DNA of 57,976 nucleotides, taken from Blastocatellia bacterium (GTDB lineage: Bacteria; Acidobacteriota; Blastocatellia; RBC074). The DNA lies in the NCBI GenBank assembly GCA_016789725.1, contig JAEUQN010000024.1:1-57976 (forward strand), given 5' to 3'. The notes beneath the pieces were generated by a model that saw only the letters and a program-made list of their open reading frames with translations, was not told the origin of the DNA and did not search any database. The stretch's first letter is position 1, and the number at the start of each line of letters is the position of its first letter. Positions 10,657-20,072 of this stretch are shown piece by piece. Both the position numbers and the translations under genes were made by a program.

Positions 10657-11199
10657 ATGGAAGCCATTTTAGAACCGACCATCACGCTTGATCCTGATAA
10701 AGAATACGAGATTGTGGATGGCGTCCCGGAGGAAAAAGAAATGGCCGGAGCAAGACACGGACGAGTCGGCGCACGACTCCTAACTTTTATCAACTATCAC
10801 GTTATCACTCACGATTTGGGTGTAGTTTACGGCCCCGACACAACGTTCAAAATGGAGCGAAACGAACGACTGCCGGACATTGCCTTTGTTGCTGCTGAAC
10901 GCATTCCTGAAGAGGGCGACCCGGAAGGCAGTTGGAATATGGCACCGGATTTAGCCATTGAAATTATCTCTCCCAACGACGTTTATGTGAAGGTAATGAA
11001 CAAAGTCTTTGATTATTTCGAGGAAGGCGTCAAACAAGTGTGGCTGGTTTCTCCCGAACATCATACCGTGACGATCTATTACTCTGTCACAGATGACAAA
11101 ATACTGGGCGAACATGACTTTTTAACCTGCGAAGAATTATTGCCCGGCTTTCAGTGCAAAGTTGGCGATCTGTTCACATTGCCTAAAAAGCGGCAATAG
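10657..11199 (+). CDS. Uma2 family endonuclease-like protein (DUF820)
   Basis: 180 residues with the PD-(D/E)xK fold signature of the Uma2 family: an early acidic YEIVDGVPEEKEM, MAGARHGRVGARLLTFI, LPDIAFVAAERI, the core acid motif PDLAIEIISPND, then KVFDYFEEGVKQVWLVSPEH. The candidate catalytic residues are the Asp of LPDIAFV and the Glu of AIEII. A gagagg sits about 7 bases before the ATG. These proteins occur as multicopy orphans in cyanobacteria and acidobacteria, and their role is unknown. It stands alone here and is unlikely to be part of the flanking operons. Confidence 0.85.
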   Translation: MEAILEPTITLDPDKEYEIVDGVPEEKEMAGARHGRVGARLLTFINYHVITHDLGVVYGPDTTFKMERNERLPDIAFVAAERIPEEGDPEGSWNMAPDLAIEIISPNDVYVKVMNKVFDYFEEGVKQVWLVSPEHHTVTIYYSVTDDKILGEHDFLTCEELLPGFQCKVGDLFTLPKKRQ

Positions 11200-11229
11200 A
11201 TTTTCCCATCAAATCACGAAACACGTATT

Positions 11230-13056
11230 ATGAAGTTCCGCATCACCCAACTCATCGCTCTGATTTTATTGCTCAATTCATTCTCCTTAGCGCAAACGCC
11301 CACGCGCGACACCTATCGCCCGACGATACGCGGCACCCGCGCAGTCGTCGCAGGCGGGCATCCGCTCGTGGCTGAAGCAGGAATGCGGATGCTACATCGC
11401 GGCGGCAATGCGGTGGATGCGGGCGTAGCGGCGACGTTCGCAGCTTCGGTGATTGAGTTCTCGCACTTCGGCTTTGGCGGCGAAGTGCCTGTGATTATCA
11501 AACTGGCAGGCAAAACCGTCGTCACGATCAACGGGCAAGGACAAGCACCAGCGTTAGCAACGCGCGAGGTTTTTGAGAAACGCGGCAACAATCAAGGCGA
11601 AGTACGCGGGCGTCAGCAAGGCCATATCCCAGGCACAGGACCGCTGGCAGCGACAGTACCGGGCGTGCTGGCGGCGATGATCGTGGCGCTCGATGAATTC
11701 GGCACAATGAAGCTCGCCGATGTGCTGCAACCCGCGATTGAATTAGCCGAGGCGTTTCCGATTGACGAACTGCGCGTGACCTACATTCGCAACACGCGCC
11801 CGATCATTGAGCAATGGGCCGACACGCGCGCGGTCTTTTTGCCCAATGGCGAAGTGCCGAAAGTCGGCGATATTTTTGTGCAAAAAAATCTGGCGAATAG
11901 TTTGCGCGAACTCGTCACGGCGGAGCAGAAAAATGCCAAGCGCGGACGACACGCCGCTTTGCTTGCCGCCCGCGATCATTTCTATCGCGGGCCGCTCGGC
12001 AAACGCTATTGCGATGCAATTGAAAAAGCGGGCGGGTTGGTGCGCACCAGCGACCTCGCCAAATTCAATGCGAATCTGGACACGCCAACGAAGACAGATT
12101 TTCACGGCTACGAAGTGTACAAAGTTGGGTTCTGGTCGCAGGGTCCAGTCATGTTACAGGCGTTGAATCTGTTGGAAAGTTACGATCTGAAAGCGCTCAA
12201 ACACAATTCGCCGGATTACGTTCACACCTTAACCGAAGCGATCAAGCTGGCGTTTGCAGATCGAGATCGCTATTACGGCGACCCGTTTTTCGTCAAAGTG
12301 CCGGGGACAGAATTGCTCTCGAAAGAATATGCCGCGATGCGGCGCGCGTTGATTGATCCGAAGACGGCTTCGATGGAACAACGCCCCGGCGATCCCGTCA
12401 ACAAAAAATCGCTCGCGCAGTTGATTAGTCTGGCGGACATCGGTCCATCCGAAATTCCTGAAGCCGAACGCGCGAATGATACAACCTGTGTGAATGTGAT
12501 TGATGCGCAAGGCAATGTATTTTCGGCGACACCGAGCGGCGCGTGGCTGCCGTGTTTTATTGCGGGCGATACGGGCATTCCGATTTCTTCGCGCCTGCAA
12601 AGCTTCCTGCTGACGCCCGGACATCCCAACGAATTGCAACCCGGCAAACGCCCTCGCATCACGCTTTCGCCGACACTTGTGCTGAAAGATGGTCAGCCGT
12701 TTGCAGCACTATCAACGCCGGGCGGCGATAATCAGGATCAGGCTTTGTTACAGACGCTACTGAATGTGATCGAGTTCGGAATGAATCCGCAGGAAGCGGT
12801 CGAAGCCGCGCGTTTTGATTCACAGCATTTCGTTAGTTCTTTCGACGATCATAAATTCAATCCCGGCCTTCTCGTACTTGAACAGCGCTTTGGCGAGGCG
12901 GTTATCAACGATTTGAAAGCGCGTGGTCACAAGGTAGAGGTGAAGCCCGATTTTTCGCCGACTGCCGCGCCAACCATCGTCATTTTCGATCCGCGCACAA
13001 AACTGATTCAGGCAGGCGCAGATGTGCGACGTGGGCGATATGCAATTGGGTGGTGA
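11230..13056 (+). CDS. Gamma-glutamyltransferase family protein, secreted
   Basis: A 608-residue Ntn-hydrolase homologue of gamma-glutamyltranspeptidase, which transfers or hydrolyses gamma-glutamyl groups such as that of glutathione in the periplasm. It has a signal peptide (MKFRITQLIALILLLNSFSLAQ). The large-subunit part shows MRMLHRGGNAVDAGVAAT and IKLAFADRDRYYGDP. The autocleavage/nucleophile region reads NDTTCVNVIDAQGN, so the Thr nucleophile is present but the usual following His is Cys. The small subunit shows GGDNQDQALLQTLLNVIEFGMNPQEAVEAARF in shortened family form. The missing His may shift specificity, as in acylase-like members. Confidence 0.85.
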   Translation: MKFRITQLIALILLLNSFSLAQTPTRDTYRPTIRGTRAVVAGGHPLVAEAGMRMLHRGGNAVDAGVAATFAASVIEFSHFGFGGEVPVIIKLAGKTVVTINGQGQAPALATREVFEKRGNNQGEVRGRQQGHIPGTGPLAATVPGVLAAMIVALDEFGTMKLADVLQPAIELAEAFPIDELRVTYIRNTRPIIEQWADTRAVFLPNGEVPKVGDIFVQKNLANSLRELVTAEQKNAKRGRHAALLAARDHFYRGPLGKRYCDAIEKAGGLVRTSDLAKFNANLDTPTKTDFHGYEVYKVGFWSQGPVMLQALNLLESYDLKALKHNSPDYVHTLTEAIKLAFADRDRYYGDPFFVKVPGTELLSKEYAAMRRALIDPKTASMEQRPGDPVNKKSLAQLISLADIGPSEIPEAERANDTTCVNVIDAQGNVFSATPSGAWLPCFIAGDTGIPISSRLQSFLLTPGHPNELQPGKRPRITLSPTLVLKDGQPFAALSTPGGDNQDQALLQTLLNVIEFGMNPQEAVEAARFDSQHFVSSFDDHKFNPGLLVLEQRFGEAVINDLKARGHKVEVKPDFSPTAAPTIVIFDPRTKLIQAGADVRRGRYAIGW

Positions 13057-13338
13057 ATTGGTAATTACATAGTAGCGAGTTGATCGGCAGCGTTAGCACA
13101 TGAAGTTACTGTGATTTGCGGCGCAGCGCTTGTAACAAGTCACAAAATTATCAGTAAATCCGCAATATTTCCCGCCATACTTTGACTCCCCGAAGGTCCT
13201 ATCAGTCATTTGAAAAATTTGCCCTTCTGACAAATAGTTCCTGCTGGACTTGAACGCGCAGGTTTGAGTATGATGCGGTGTGCCTACCGCCCCACTTGAT
13301 CGGCGCTTTTTGTCCGCACCTTCCTCACGGAGTTTTTC
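13057..13338. other. Intergenic region upstream of the small CxxC gene
   Basis: About 280 bases without a supported gene. A possible -10 sequence, tatgat at 13269-13274, has only a weak -35 (tggact at 13245-13250, spacer 18). No strong hairpin or RNA gene was recognised. Confidence 0.3.
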
Positions 13339-13566
13339 ATGGTTCTCAAGCGTATCGCCGAAAAGGTTATGGATTCATTGTTTGATTGCTCCTACGTTGA
13401 GCAAACGGCTTATTTTATTGAAGACGGCGCGTTCTGGCGCGAAACTCTTTATCATTGTCGCCGCTGTGGAAAAGTGGATGCGCTGTCGCAAATCATGATT
13501 GGCGAAGACGAATTCTGGGAAAGCCACTCACCGTACTATCTCACCTTGGACCAACACGAAAAATAG
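13339..13566 (+). CDS. Small conserved-looking protein with a CxxC motif
   Basis: 75 residues, acidic, not assigned to a family. The ATG has a good ribosome-binding site (cggag at 13328-13332, spacing 6), which supports it as a real gene. The middle contains HCRRCGKVDAL, a possible single zinc or redox CxxC; there is no second pair, so metal binding would need a dimer or the nearby His. No signal peptide or membrane segment. A hairpin follows at 13577-13621. Confidence 0.6.
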   Translation: MVLKRIAEKVMDSLFDCSYVEQTAYFIEDGAFWRETLYHCRRCGKVDALSQIMIGEDEFWESHSPYYLTLDQHEK

Positions 13567-13576
13567 ACAGCCGGTT

Positions 13577-13621
13577 GACGAGTTCAGCCGTTCAGGACTA
13601 GAGTGAATGGCTGAACTCATC
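13577..13621. terminator. Stem-loop between the CxxC gene and the VOC gene
   Basis: The arms at 13577-13594 and 13604-13621 are complementary at 16 of 18 positions, with a 9-base loop (ggactagag). There is no U-run. The right arm ends close to the VOC ribosome-binding site (tggagg at 13628-13633), so it could end the upstream transcript or modulate VOC translation. Confidence 0.45.
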
Positions 13622-13639
13622 AATGTCTGGAGGCTGTTT

Positions 13640-13975
13640 ATGTCACTCTTCGATCACGTCGCCATCAAATCCACGAACGTCGCTGCCGACGTCGAAAAAT
13701 ATCGCCAACTCGGATTCCAAGTCGAAGCCTGTTTTGAGGATTGGGGAATGGTGCGCGATGAGCGCGGCATTGGCATCGCATTGCTGGGACCGGGATCACA
13801 TCATCCCACCCATTTTGCGATTCGCGTGGAAAAATTGGAGGAGTTGGAACAAATGGCAGCAGCGGAAAACCGCCCGGTACAAACGCATCGGGATCGCACG
13901 ATTTCGTTTTACACCCACGGCGCACAAGGGGTCGCGCTGGAATATATTTGGTATCCGTCCGATTTTAGGAAGTGA
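13640..13975 (+). CDS. VOC (glyoxalase/bleomycin resistance) fold protein
   Basis: 111 residues forming one vicinal-oxygen-chelate domain. The start (LFDHVAIKSTNVAADVEKYRQLGF) is the typical first beta-alpha unit, with His at residue 5 as a likely metal ligand. Further features are HFAIRVEKLEELEQM and the end GVALEYIWYP, whose Glu is the usual last ligand. ATG 13640 is chosen over an upstream ATG because tggagg precedes it by 6 bases. The substrate is unknown; it could be a glyoxalase, a dioxygenase-like or a binding protein. Confidence 0.8.
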   Translation: MSLFDHVAIKSTNVAADVEKYRQLGFQVEACFEDWGMVRDERGIGIALLGPGSHHPTHFAIRVEKLEELEQMAAAENRPVQTHRDRTISFYTHGAQGVALEYIWYPSDFRK

Positions 13976-14033
13976 TCATTTTCCATTCTCTATTTCCCAG
14001 TTTTCCTTTGTCATTGATGAGCGATAACCTCGC

Positions 14034-14064
14034 CCTTTTCAATTAAAAAGCCTATTGGAAAAGG
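14034..14064. terminator. Weak bidirectional stem-loop between convergent genes
   Basis: ccttttc (14034-14040) pairs with gaaaagg (14058-14064) around an AT-rich loop, between the VOC gene and the end of the histidine kinase gene. On the minus strand the loop contains a run of five T. Stem short; low confidence. Confidence 0.35.
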
Positions 14065-14066
14065 TC

Positions 14067-17000
14067 TCAATTCCCTGCCCGCACCGCATTCGCAGCGACA
14101 ATCCATTTATCAATCAAGCTCCACAACATCGCAGCCATCACGGGTTTGGGTAAGTGATCGTCCATGCCAACTTCGCGGCATCGTTTTTTATCGCTATCGC
14201 TCAACTCCGCTGTCATCGCAATGATCGGAACGCGATGGCGACCAGCATCACGACGACGAATGGCCGCCGTGGCATCAAACCCATCCAGCACAGGCATCTG
14301 ACAATCCATCAGCACCAAATCATATTTCGTCTTCGCGCTAATCTCGACAGCCTCTTGTCCATTTTCAACCACGTCTACTTGAAAGCCACGTTGCTCCAAC
14401 AGGCGAAACACCAGACGTTGGCTAATAACGTTGTCATCCACTACCAAAATGCGACTGGCGATGTTTGATAGTTGCGAGATTTTTTCAGGGGCAGGGTCTT
14501 GCATTTTGGGCGATTCCGAAAGCAATTCACGCAGGCGATTGCGACGTACTGGCTTGAGCAGGAAGGCCGCGTCCGCCCGTTCAGCGATGCCGCGATCCTG
14601 TCGCCCAATCATCAGTGCGGTACGAACCGTCCCGCATAAAGGGTCCGCCTGAATCCGTTCTCGCAAAGCGACCCCATCAATCACAGGCATGTGCAAATCA
14701 ATCAACGCGAAGTTGAAAGACTGTCCACTGGCGACCGCATTTCTGAGCAGTTGCAGAGCTTGCTGCCCGCTACCTGCACCGGCCACGTCCATCTGCAAAT
14801 CCGTTAGCAATTGCACAAGCGACTGACAACTTGCAGCATTATCATCCACAACCAACACGCGCTGACGTGCCAGCACCTGATCTTCGCTCGTCGTCCCTGG
14901 GGCCTGAAGTTGCAGGCGAGCGGTAAAATGAAACGTACTGCCCTTGCCTAATTCGCTTTCGACCCCAATTTCGCCGCCCATCATTTCAACCAATTTCTTG
15001 GAGATCGCCAACCCCAACCCAGTGCCACCAAAACGACGTGTCATGGAGCCATCGGCTTGTGAAAATGATCGGAATAACTTCACACAATTTTCCGGTGTGA
15101 TGCCGATTCCGGTGTCCGTCACAGAAAAGCGCAGCAAATAACCGCTCGCTTTTTGCGCCAGGAATTCGACCTTCAGAACGACCTCGCCTTCCGACGTAAA
15201 CTTGATGGCATTGCCAAGCAAATTGATCAGGACCTGACGCAATCGCCCCGCATCTCCCAGCAAAAACTTCGGAACCTTGGGGCCAAAATGACAAACGAAT
15301 TCCAAGCCTTTGGATTGCGCCTGTTCAGCCAATAAATCCACCACATCTTCGAGCAATTGTTGTAGGTCAAACGGCAATGCCTCCAATTGCATTTTGCCCG
15401 CTTCGACTTTGGAAAAATCCAGAATGTCATTGATGATGTCGAGCAACGCCTGCGCCGAATTTTTCACCGTCTCGGCATAATCGCGTTGCTCTTCATCCAA
15501 TTCTGTATCCAATAACAAGCCGGTCATTCCGATCACGCCATTCATCGGCGTGCGAATTTCGTGGCTCATATTAGCGAGGAACTCACTTTTGGCGCGACTT
15601 GCTTCTTCGGCCTTGGTGGTGGCTTCTTCCAATTCCTTCGTGCGTTCCTGAACCTTGCGATCCAGATCAGATAACAAGGCGCGAAGCTCCCGATTCAATT
15701 TATCGCGCTCGCCAACCGAGTTTTGTAACTGCGTATACGAGCTGTCCAGGCGCTCTTTCATCTGCGCAAATTCTTCGATGATTTGCTCAATTTCTGCGGG
15801 GGCCTGCTCCTTTAAGCGGGCAATTTGTGGCAGGGCTTTGCGTTGTTCTGTCGCATCAAACCCGCGAATGAATTGGGATAACTGCTCCAGAGAATCCGCC
15901 ACCTTGCGGGTCAGGTAATGTGCCAGCCAGATAACAAAACCTGCCAGCACAACTAACCAAAACAGGCTCAACCAATAGAATTGAGAGATTTCCCGCTGGA
16001 TCAACGCAAACGGGCGCTGCGCGATCACACGCCACTTCGTCAGTGGGGACCGGGTGACGCCGCTCAGCCATTTGTCGTCGGTAAACTTCCCACGAGAAAA
16101 ATGATACGACGGAGCTGGGCTTTCTGCCTGCTTCAGAAAAACAGATTCAGACACTTCACTCAACACCGGATATCGGTTTTCAGGATAAGAGTAGATGACC
16201 CGTTGGGACTGATCCAGGATCAGTAATTCTGACCCCGTGATCGGCTCCACTTTGGCGGCGAGTTGCTGAAAGTGAGCCAGATTTAACGATGCCGTCACGA
16301 CCCCCCAAAGCTGTCCATCACGCCATAGCGGACAAGTCAGCGCAATCACAGGTATTTTGGTAATTCGCCCCAAAAATACCTCGGAAATCACTGGCTTTTG
16401 CGATTTGATAGTTTCCTGAAAATACGGGCGATCCGCGACCGATTTATACGCGGGGAAATCTTCATCGCTCTTTCCCTCGCTCACTTTACGCGTAATTACG
16501 ATTTCACCAGAAAACTGTGCCACCGACACGAGATTGAAGGCAGGGGTGTTTTTCTGCCATTGCTCAATCCAGTGACGCATGGTTGCCGCATCATAGCTTT
16601 GCGACTGCTCCAACGAACGCGCGAGGGTGATCACTTCCGTTTGGTATCTTTGCACAAAGGCTTCTACCTGTTGACTAATCGCCCCTGAGGTTTCTTGCAA
16701 CCGAATCCCCGATTGTTCTTCTTGCATCCAGGCGATGCGATTGCCATTGATAATTGCAAGCCCAACCAAAGGCAGGGTCACCGCAACAATCAACGCATTT
16801 CGGATTTGAGCGCGAAACCGCAGGCTCTGGACAGGTTGCCCCGGTAATCCCAAAAGACGTTTGAGCGGAAAAATCAACAACAATAATTCCACCAGTAAAA
16901 GGCTACAGATTTCGCTAAAGATGACTTGAGTCGCACGGCCTCGAATATGCAATTCAGGCGTTTTGAAAAGGACCTGTTCCAGAAACAGTAACCCCGGAAG

Positions 17001-17321
17001 CCCCAGCGCAACCCAGTACAGCAGTGAGGCAGCCAATGCAGGCAAATTCCGACGCGTAGCGATTCCTAAAACAATCGCCTCTATTCCAAACAAGATCATT
17101 GGAGTGACTGTGCCGTCAAAAAAGTATGACTCGCTCGCCGCCATAATGGCCGCTATTGCGCCCAGCCACGGGCCATATTCCAAAACAATAATCAAAACGG
17201 CCACGCCCCCAACCAATAAATGAATACTGCCCAACACAGGGATGGGCAGAAGGTTTAAAGCAAAGCCTAACAAACCTGCGCCAAGAGCAATCAGAAGGGA
17301 TCGTTTGGGGTGCGGCTGCAT
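14067..17321 (-). CDS. Hybrid sensor histidine kinase with two receiver domains
   Basis: About 1084 residues. Order: six or so N-terminal membrane helices (residues 5-160), a further helix, a periplasmic Cache-like sensor (about 200-420, with [19 protein letters not shown]), a membrane helix (about 440-460), a HAMP-like linker and coiled coil, HisKA with the phospho-His in [16 protein letters not shown], and an HATPase with [19 protein letters not shown]. Then come REC1 ([10 protein letters not shown], phospho-Asp in [11 protein letters not shown], Lys in LKP) and REC2 ([16 protein letters not shown]). No HPt domain or separate output regulator is adjacent. The second Met (17321) is chosen because GAGAAG lies 5 bases before it. 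The ligand is unknown. Confidence 0.92.
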   Translation of the reverse strand: MQPHPKRSLLIALGAGLLGFALNLLPIPVLGSIHLLVGGVAVLIIVLEYGPWLGAIAAIMAASESYFFDGTVTPMILFGIEAIVLGIATRRNLPALAASLLYWVALGLPGLLFLEQVLFKTPELHIRGRATQVIFSEICSLLLVELLLLIFPLKRLLGLPGQPVQSLRFRAQIRNALIVAVTLPLVGLAIINGNRIAWMQEEQSGIRLQETSGAISQQVEAFVQRYQTEVITLARSLEQSQSYDAATMRHWIEQWQKNTPAFNLVSVAQFSGEIVITRKVSEGKSDEDFPAYKSVADRPYFQETIKSQKPVISEVFLGRITKIPVIALTCPLWRDGQLWGVVTASLNLAHFQQLAAKVEPITGSELLILDQSQRVIYSYPENRYPVLSEVSESVFLKQAESPAPSYHFSRGKFTDDKWLSGVTRSPLTKWRVIAQRPFALIQREISQFYWLSLFWLVVLAGFVIWLAHYLTRKVADSLEQLSQFIRGFDATEQRKALPQIARLKEQAPAEIEQIIEEFAQMKERLDSSYTQLQNSVGERDKLNRELRALLSDLDRKVQERTKELEEATTKAEEASRAKSEFLANMSHEIRTPMNGVIGMTGLLLDTELDEEQRDYAETVKNSAQALLDIINDILDFSKVEAGKMQLEALPFDLQQLLEDVVDLLAEQAQSKGLEFVCHFGPKVPKFLLGDAGRLRQVLINLLGNAIKFTSEGEVVLKVEFLAQKASGYLLRFSVTDTGIGITPENCVKLFRSFSQADGSMTRRFGGTGLGLAISKKLVEMMGGEIGVESELGKGSTFHFTARLQLQAPGTTSEDQVLARQRVLVVDDNAASCQSLVQLLTDLQMDVAGAGSGQQALQLLRNAVASGQSFNFALIDLHMPVIDGVALRERIQADPLCGTVRTALMIGRQDRGIAERADAAFLLKPVRRNRLRELLSESPKMQDPAPEKISQLSNIASRILVVDDNVISQRLVFRLLEQRGFQVDVVENGQEAVEISAKTKYDLVLMDCQMPVLDGFDATAAIRRRDAGRHRVPIIAMTAELSDSDKKRCREVGMDDHLPKPVMAAMLWSLIDKWIVAANAVRAGN

Positions 17322-17521
17322 GTAATCTTCTCTCATTTAGGAACTGATCGAAAGGGCTGGTAATCAGTTCAGGATCGTTGGGATAGGGTCGTCTGAGGGG
17401 TCGTTCGCAGGGAGGGCCAGCGAGTTCTGCGACAATTTATCACAGTTCAGGAAAATTTCGATCTAACAAAAGTTGTCACTAAAACAACTCGAAAGTCTAC
17501 GGGCGGAGAATTACCAGGAGG

Positions 17522-18274
17522 CTATAAACGTTCCAACTGGGACGCCGCCGCTTCATCCACAATCCAGGTTAGCGTCCCGTGAACAGGCCGAATCAATTGG
17601 CTCGGATACACCTCCGGTTGAAACTCGCCTTGCAACACAGCTCTGAGCGTGACGGCTTTGTCTGCGCCTCCCACTAAAAAGATGATGGTGCGGGCTTGAT
17701 TGATCGTCGCAGCGGTTAAGGTAAGGCGGTATGTTTTCAACTTTTCCACATAATTTTCCACGGCAACGACTTCGGCGTCGGCCTGCAATGCGGCGGTGCC
17801 GGGAAATAGAGAAGCGGTGTGCCCATCTGCGCCCATTCCCAAAAACACCAACTCGAACTGAGGTAAAGAGTCCGTTTGAAAAAATTGCTGGAGCTGCGCT
17901 CCATAGCGTTGCGCGGCTCGTGCTGGCGCGTCTTCACCGTACAGACGAAAGATGTTTTCAGGCGGGAGCGGAACTTTCGAGAGCAAGGCTTCATTCGTCA
18001 TGCGGTAATTGCTTTCCTCATGATCCGGCGGCACGCATCGTTCATCGCCCCAAAAAATATACACGTTGGCCCAATCAATCGCGCTTCGATACGGCTCGTC
18101 AGCTAACAAACCGAACATCGCTTTTGGCGTTGAGCCGCCAGACAATGCGACCGTAAAGCGCCCCCACCGCGCAATGTTCGCCTGCGCTTGTTGGCAAAAA
18201 GTTTCCGCCGCTGCTTGCGCCAATGCTTGCGCATCTGCCACGCGAATGATTTGTGCGGTGTTCAGACTTGGCAT
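17522..18274 (-). CDS. pgl: 6-phosphogluconolactonase
   Basis: 250 residues. It hydrolyses 6-phosphogluconolactone to 6-phosphogluconate in the oxidative pentose phosphate pathway (cytoplasm). Family motifs are clear: [35 protein letters not shown], and [16 protein letters not shown] with the catalytic His. The ATG at 18274 has gggaga about 8 bases upstream, so an in-frame start 42 bases earlier is rejected. It is divergent from tdk across about 70 bp. No zwf or gnd is nearby. Confidence 0.93.
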   Translation of the reverse strand: MPSLNTAQIIRVADAQALAQAAAETFCQQAQANIARWGRFTVALSGGSTPKAMFGLLADEPYRSAIDWANVYIFWGDERCVPPDHEESNYRMTNEALLSKVPLPPENIFRLYGEDAPARAAQRYGAQLQQFFQTDSLPQFELVFLGMGADGHTASLFPGTAALQADAEVVAVENYVEKLKTYRLTLTAATINQARTIIFLVGGADKAVTLRAVLQGEFQPEVYPSQLIRPVHGTLTWIVDEAAASQLERL

Positions 18275-18347
18275 AATTGCGTTCTCCCTCAAATTGGTGT
18301 ACTTAACGTTCCCCACAAAAAATGCACAGGAAAGGTTACGATTCGTC

Positions 18348-18935
18348 GTGGAGCATTATTCCCCAAATACCGGTTGGATTGAAGTCGTCGTTGGTTCAAT
18401 GTTCAGTGGCAAGAGCGAAGAGTTGATTCGCCGTTTGCGCCGCGCCCAAATTGCCAAGCAAAAGGTACAAATTTTCAAACCGCTGATTGATGATCGGTAT
18501 TCTGAAAACCACATCGTTTCGCATGGCGAACGCCGCATCGAATCACTTGCGGTGCGAACCGCACAGGAAATTCTCGAAGCGGTCCACGAAGATACCGAAG
18601 TCGTAGGCATAGATGAAGGGCAATTCTTTGATCAGGCGCTGGCCGATGTCGCCAATACTTTAGCCAGTCAGGGCAAGCGCGTCATCATTGCGGGCCTCGA
18701 TATGGATTATCTTGGCAAACCCTTTGAACCGATGCCGCAATTGATGGCGATTGCCGAAGACGTCCACAAAACCCGCGCGATTTGTGTCGTCTGTGGTCAC
18801 GCCGCCACTTACACGCAACGCCTGATCGCCAGTCAGGAACGCGTCGTCGTCGGCGCAGCGGGCGCATACGAAGCGCGTTGTCGGCAATGCTTTGAGCCAC
18901 ATTTGGCAGAAGAGCAAGCAGAGGCTACGGCCTAA
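18348..18935 (+). CDS. tdk: Thymidine kinase (type II)
   Basis: About 195 residues. It phosphorylates thymidine using ATP (salvage). P-loop [18 protein letters not shown] near the start, [10 protein letters not shown] as the Walker B/DEGQ region, [16 protein letters not shown] as the family motif, a zinc-binding CVVCG and CRQCF pair, and the lasso region with [14 protein letters not shown]. The frame is open far upstream over the pgl gene; the GTG at 18348 is preferred, with aggaaagg about 12 bases upstream, and gives the usual family length. The start codon choice is tentative; the gene identity is firm. Confidence 0.93.
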   Translation: MEHYSPNTGWIEVVVGSMFSGKSEELIRRLRRAQIAKQKVQIFKPLIDDRYSENHIVSHGERRIESLAVRTAQEILEAVHEDTEVVGIDEGQFFDQALADVANTLASQGKRVIIAGLDMDYLGKPFEPMPQLMAIAEDVHKTRAICVVCGHAATYTQRLIASQERVVVGAAGAYEARCRQCFEPHLAEEQAEATA

Positions 18936-18980
18936 ACAAATCCCCCCAGTTACGTTCAGTTACTTGCGAAAGGAGCATCT

Positions 18981-20039
18981 ATGGATACCACGGGAATTGA
19001 ACGCCGGAGAGAGCAAAACCTTGTCTACAATTTTTTGCGAGTTGTTGAAATGGCTGCCATCGAAGCCGCCCGCACGATGGGGCGCGGCGAACGCCAATAT
19101 TCCGATCAGGTAGCAGTGGAAAAAATGCGCTACGAAATGGATATGATTCCGATGGACGGGCGCATCGTAATTGGCGAAGGCGAACGCGATGAAGCTCCGA
19201 TGTTATATATTGGTGAGCGGCTGGGGCTGGGGGCACGCGATGAAAATACGACGGTCCGCTACCCCGAAGTAGACATTGCAGTTGATCCATTGGAAGGCAC
19301 GAACCTTTGCGCCACGGGTTCACCGAATGCAATTGCCGTACTCGCCGCCGCCGAGCGCGGCGGGCTGTTACACGCGCCTGACATTTATATGCAAAAGCTG
19401 ATTGTCGGCCCCGGAGCCAAAGGCGCGGTGGATATTGATGCTCCTGTCAAAGACAACCTGAAAGCCATTGCCAAACGATTGAATCGTGACGTCGAAGATT
19501 TAGTCGTCGTCGTGATGGATCGCCCACGTCATGCTCAATTGGTGGCAGACATCAAAGCCGCTGGCGCGCGCATTCGCCTGATTACCGATGGCGATCTGTC
19601 GGCAGGCATTTCCGCTGCGGTTGGAGGCTCCGGCGTCCACGCTGTTATGGGGATTGGCGGTGGCCCCGAAGGCGTGATTACGGCTGCCGCCATGAAATGT
19701 CTGAACGGAGAAATCCAAGCGCGCTTTATGACGAAAGAGCAACTGACCCAACCCGAAGACCGCGCCAAAATTGCCGATGACATTGTGGATCGCATGAAAG
19801 CGATGGGGATTAACGACCCGTCTCGCGTCTACGACACCAACGAATTAGCGCCGGGCCGCAAGATCATTTTCGCGGCGTGCGGCGTGACCGATGGAATGTT
19901 GCGCGGCGTGCGATTCTTTGGCAGCGGTACCCGCACCGAATCGCTCCTGATGACCACTGAAACGCATCACGTCCGCTTTGTAGATACGCTCCATCTCGAA
20001 GGCGATCCCGATGCGGTCGTACGCTTTGACAGATTCTGA
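18981..20039 (+). CDS. glpX: Class II fructose-1,6-bisphosphatase (GlpX)
   Basis: 352 residues. It converts fructose-1,6-bisphosphate to fructose-6-phosphate in gluconeogenesis; some members also act on sedoheptulose bisphosphate. Motifs: [18 protein letters not shown] (metal site), [17 protein letters not shown] (the lithium-sensitive phosphatase motif), [10 protein letters not shown] and [15 protein letters not shown] strong ribosome-binding site (gaaaggagc) precedes the ATG. It follows tdk by 45 bases and ends convergent with the giant secreted gene. Confidence 0.95.
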   Translation: MDTTGIERRREQNLVYNFLRVVEMAAIEAARTMGRGERQYSDQVAVEKMRYEMDMIPMDGRIVIGEGERDEAPMLYIGERLGLGARDENTTVRYPEVDIAVDPLEGTNLCATGSPNAIAVLAAAERGGLLHAPDIYMQKLIVGPGAKGAVDIDAPVKDNLKAIAKRLNRDVEDLVVVVMDRPRHAQLVADIKAAGARIRLITDGDLSAGISAAVGGSGVHAVMGIGGGPEGVITAAAMKCLNGEIQARFMTKEQLTQPEDRAKIADDIVDRMKAMGINDPSRVYDTNELAPGRKIIFAACGVTDGMLRGVRFFGSGTRTESLLMTTETHHVRFVDTLHLEGDPDAVVRFDRF

Positions 20040-20064
20040 AATGAGGTGTTGGCCACTCATTTCA
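20037..20064. terminator. Stem-loop at the glpX stop codon
   Basis: tgaaatgag (20037-20045, starting with the stop codon) pairs exactly with ctcatttca (20056-20064) around a 10-base loop. It sits between two convergent genes and may end both transcripts. No T-run follows on the plus strand. Confidence 0.5.
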
Positions 20065-20072
20065 AATTCCGA

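Noticed and set aside
18066..18347. N-terminal extension of thymidine kinase
   Set aside because: It would overlap the whole start of the divergent pgl gene and is not thymidine kinase-like; the GTG at 18348 gives normal length.
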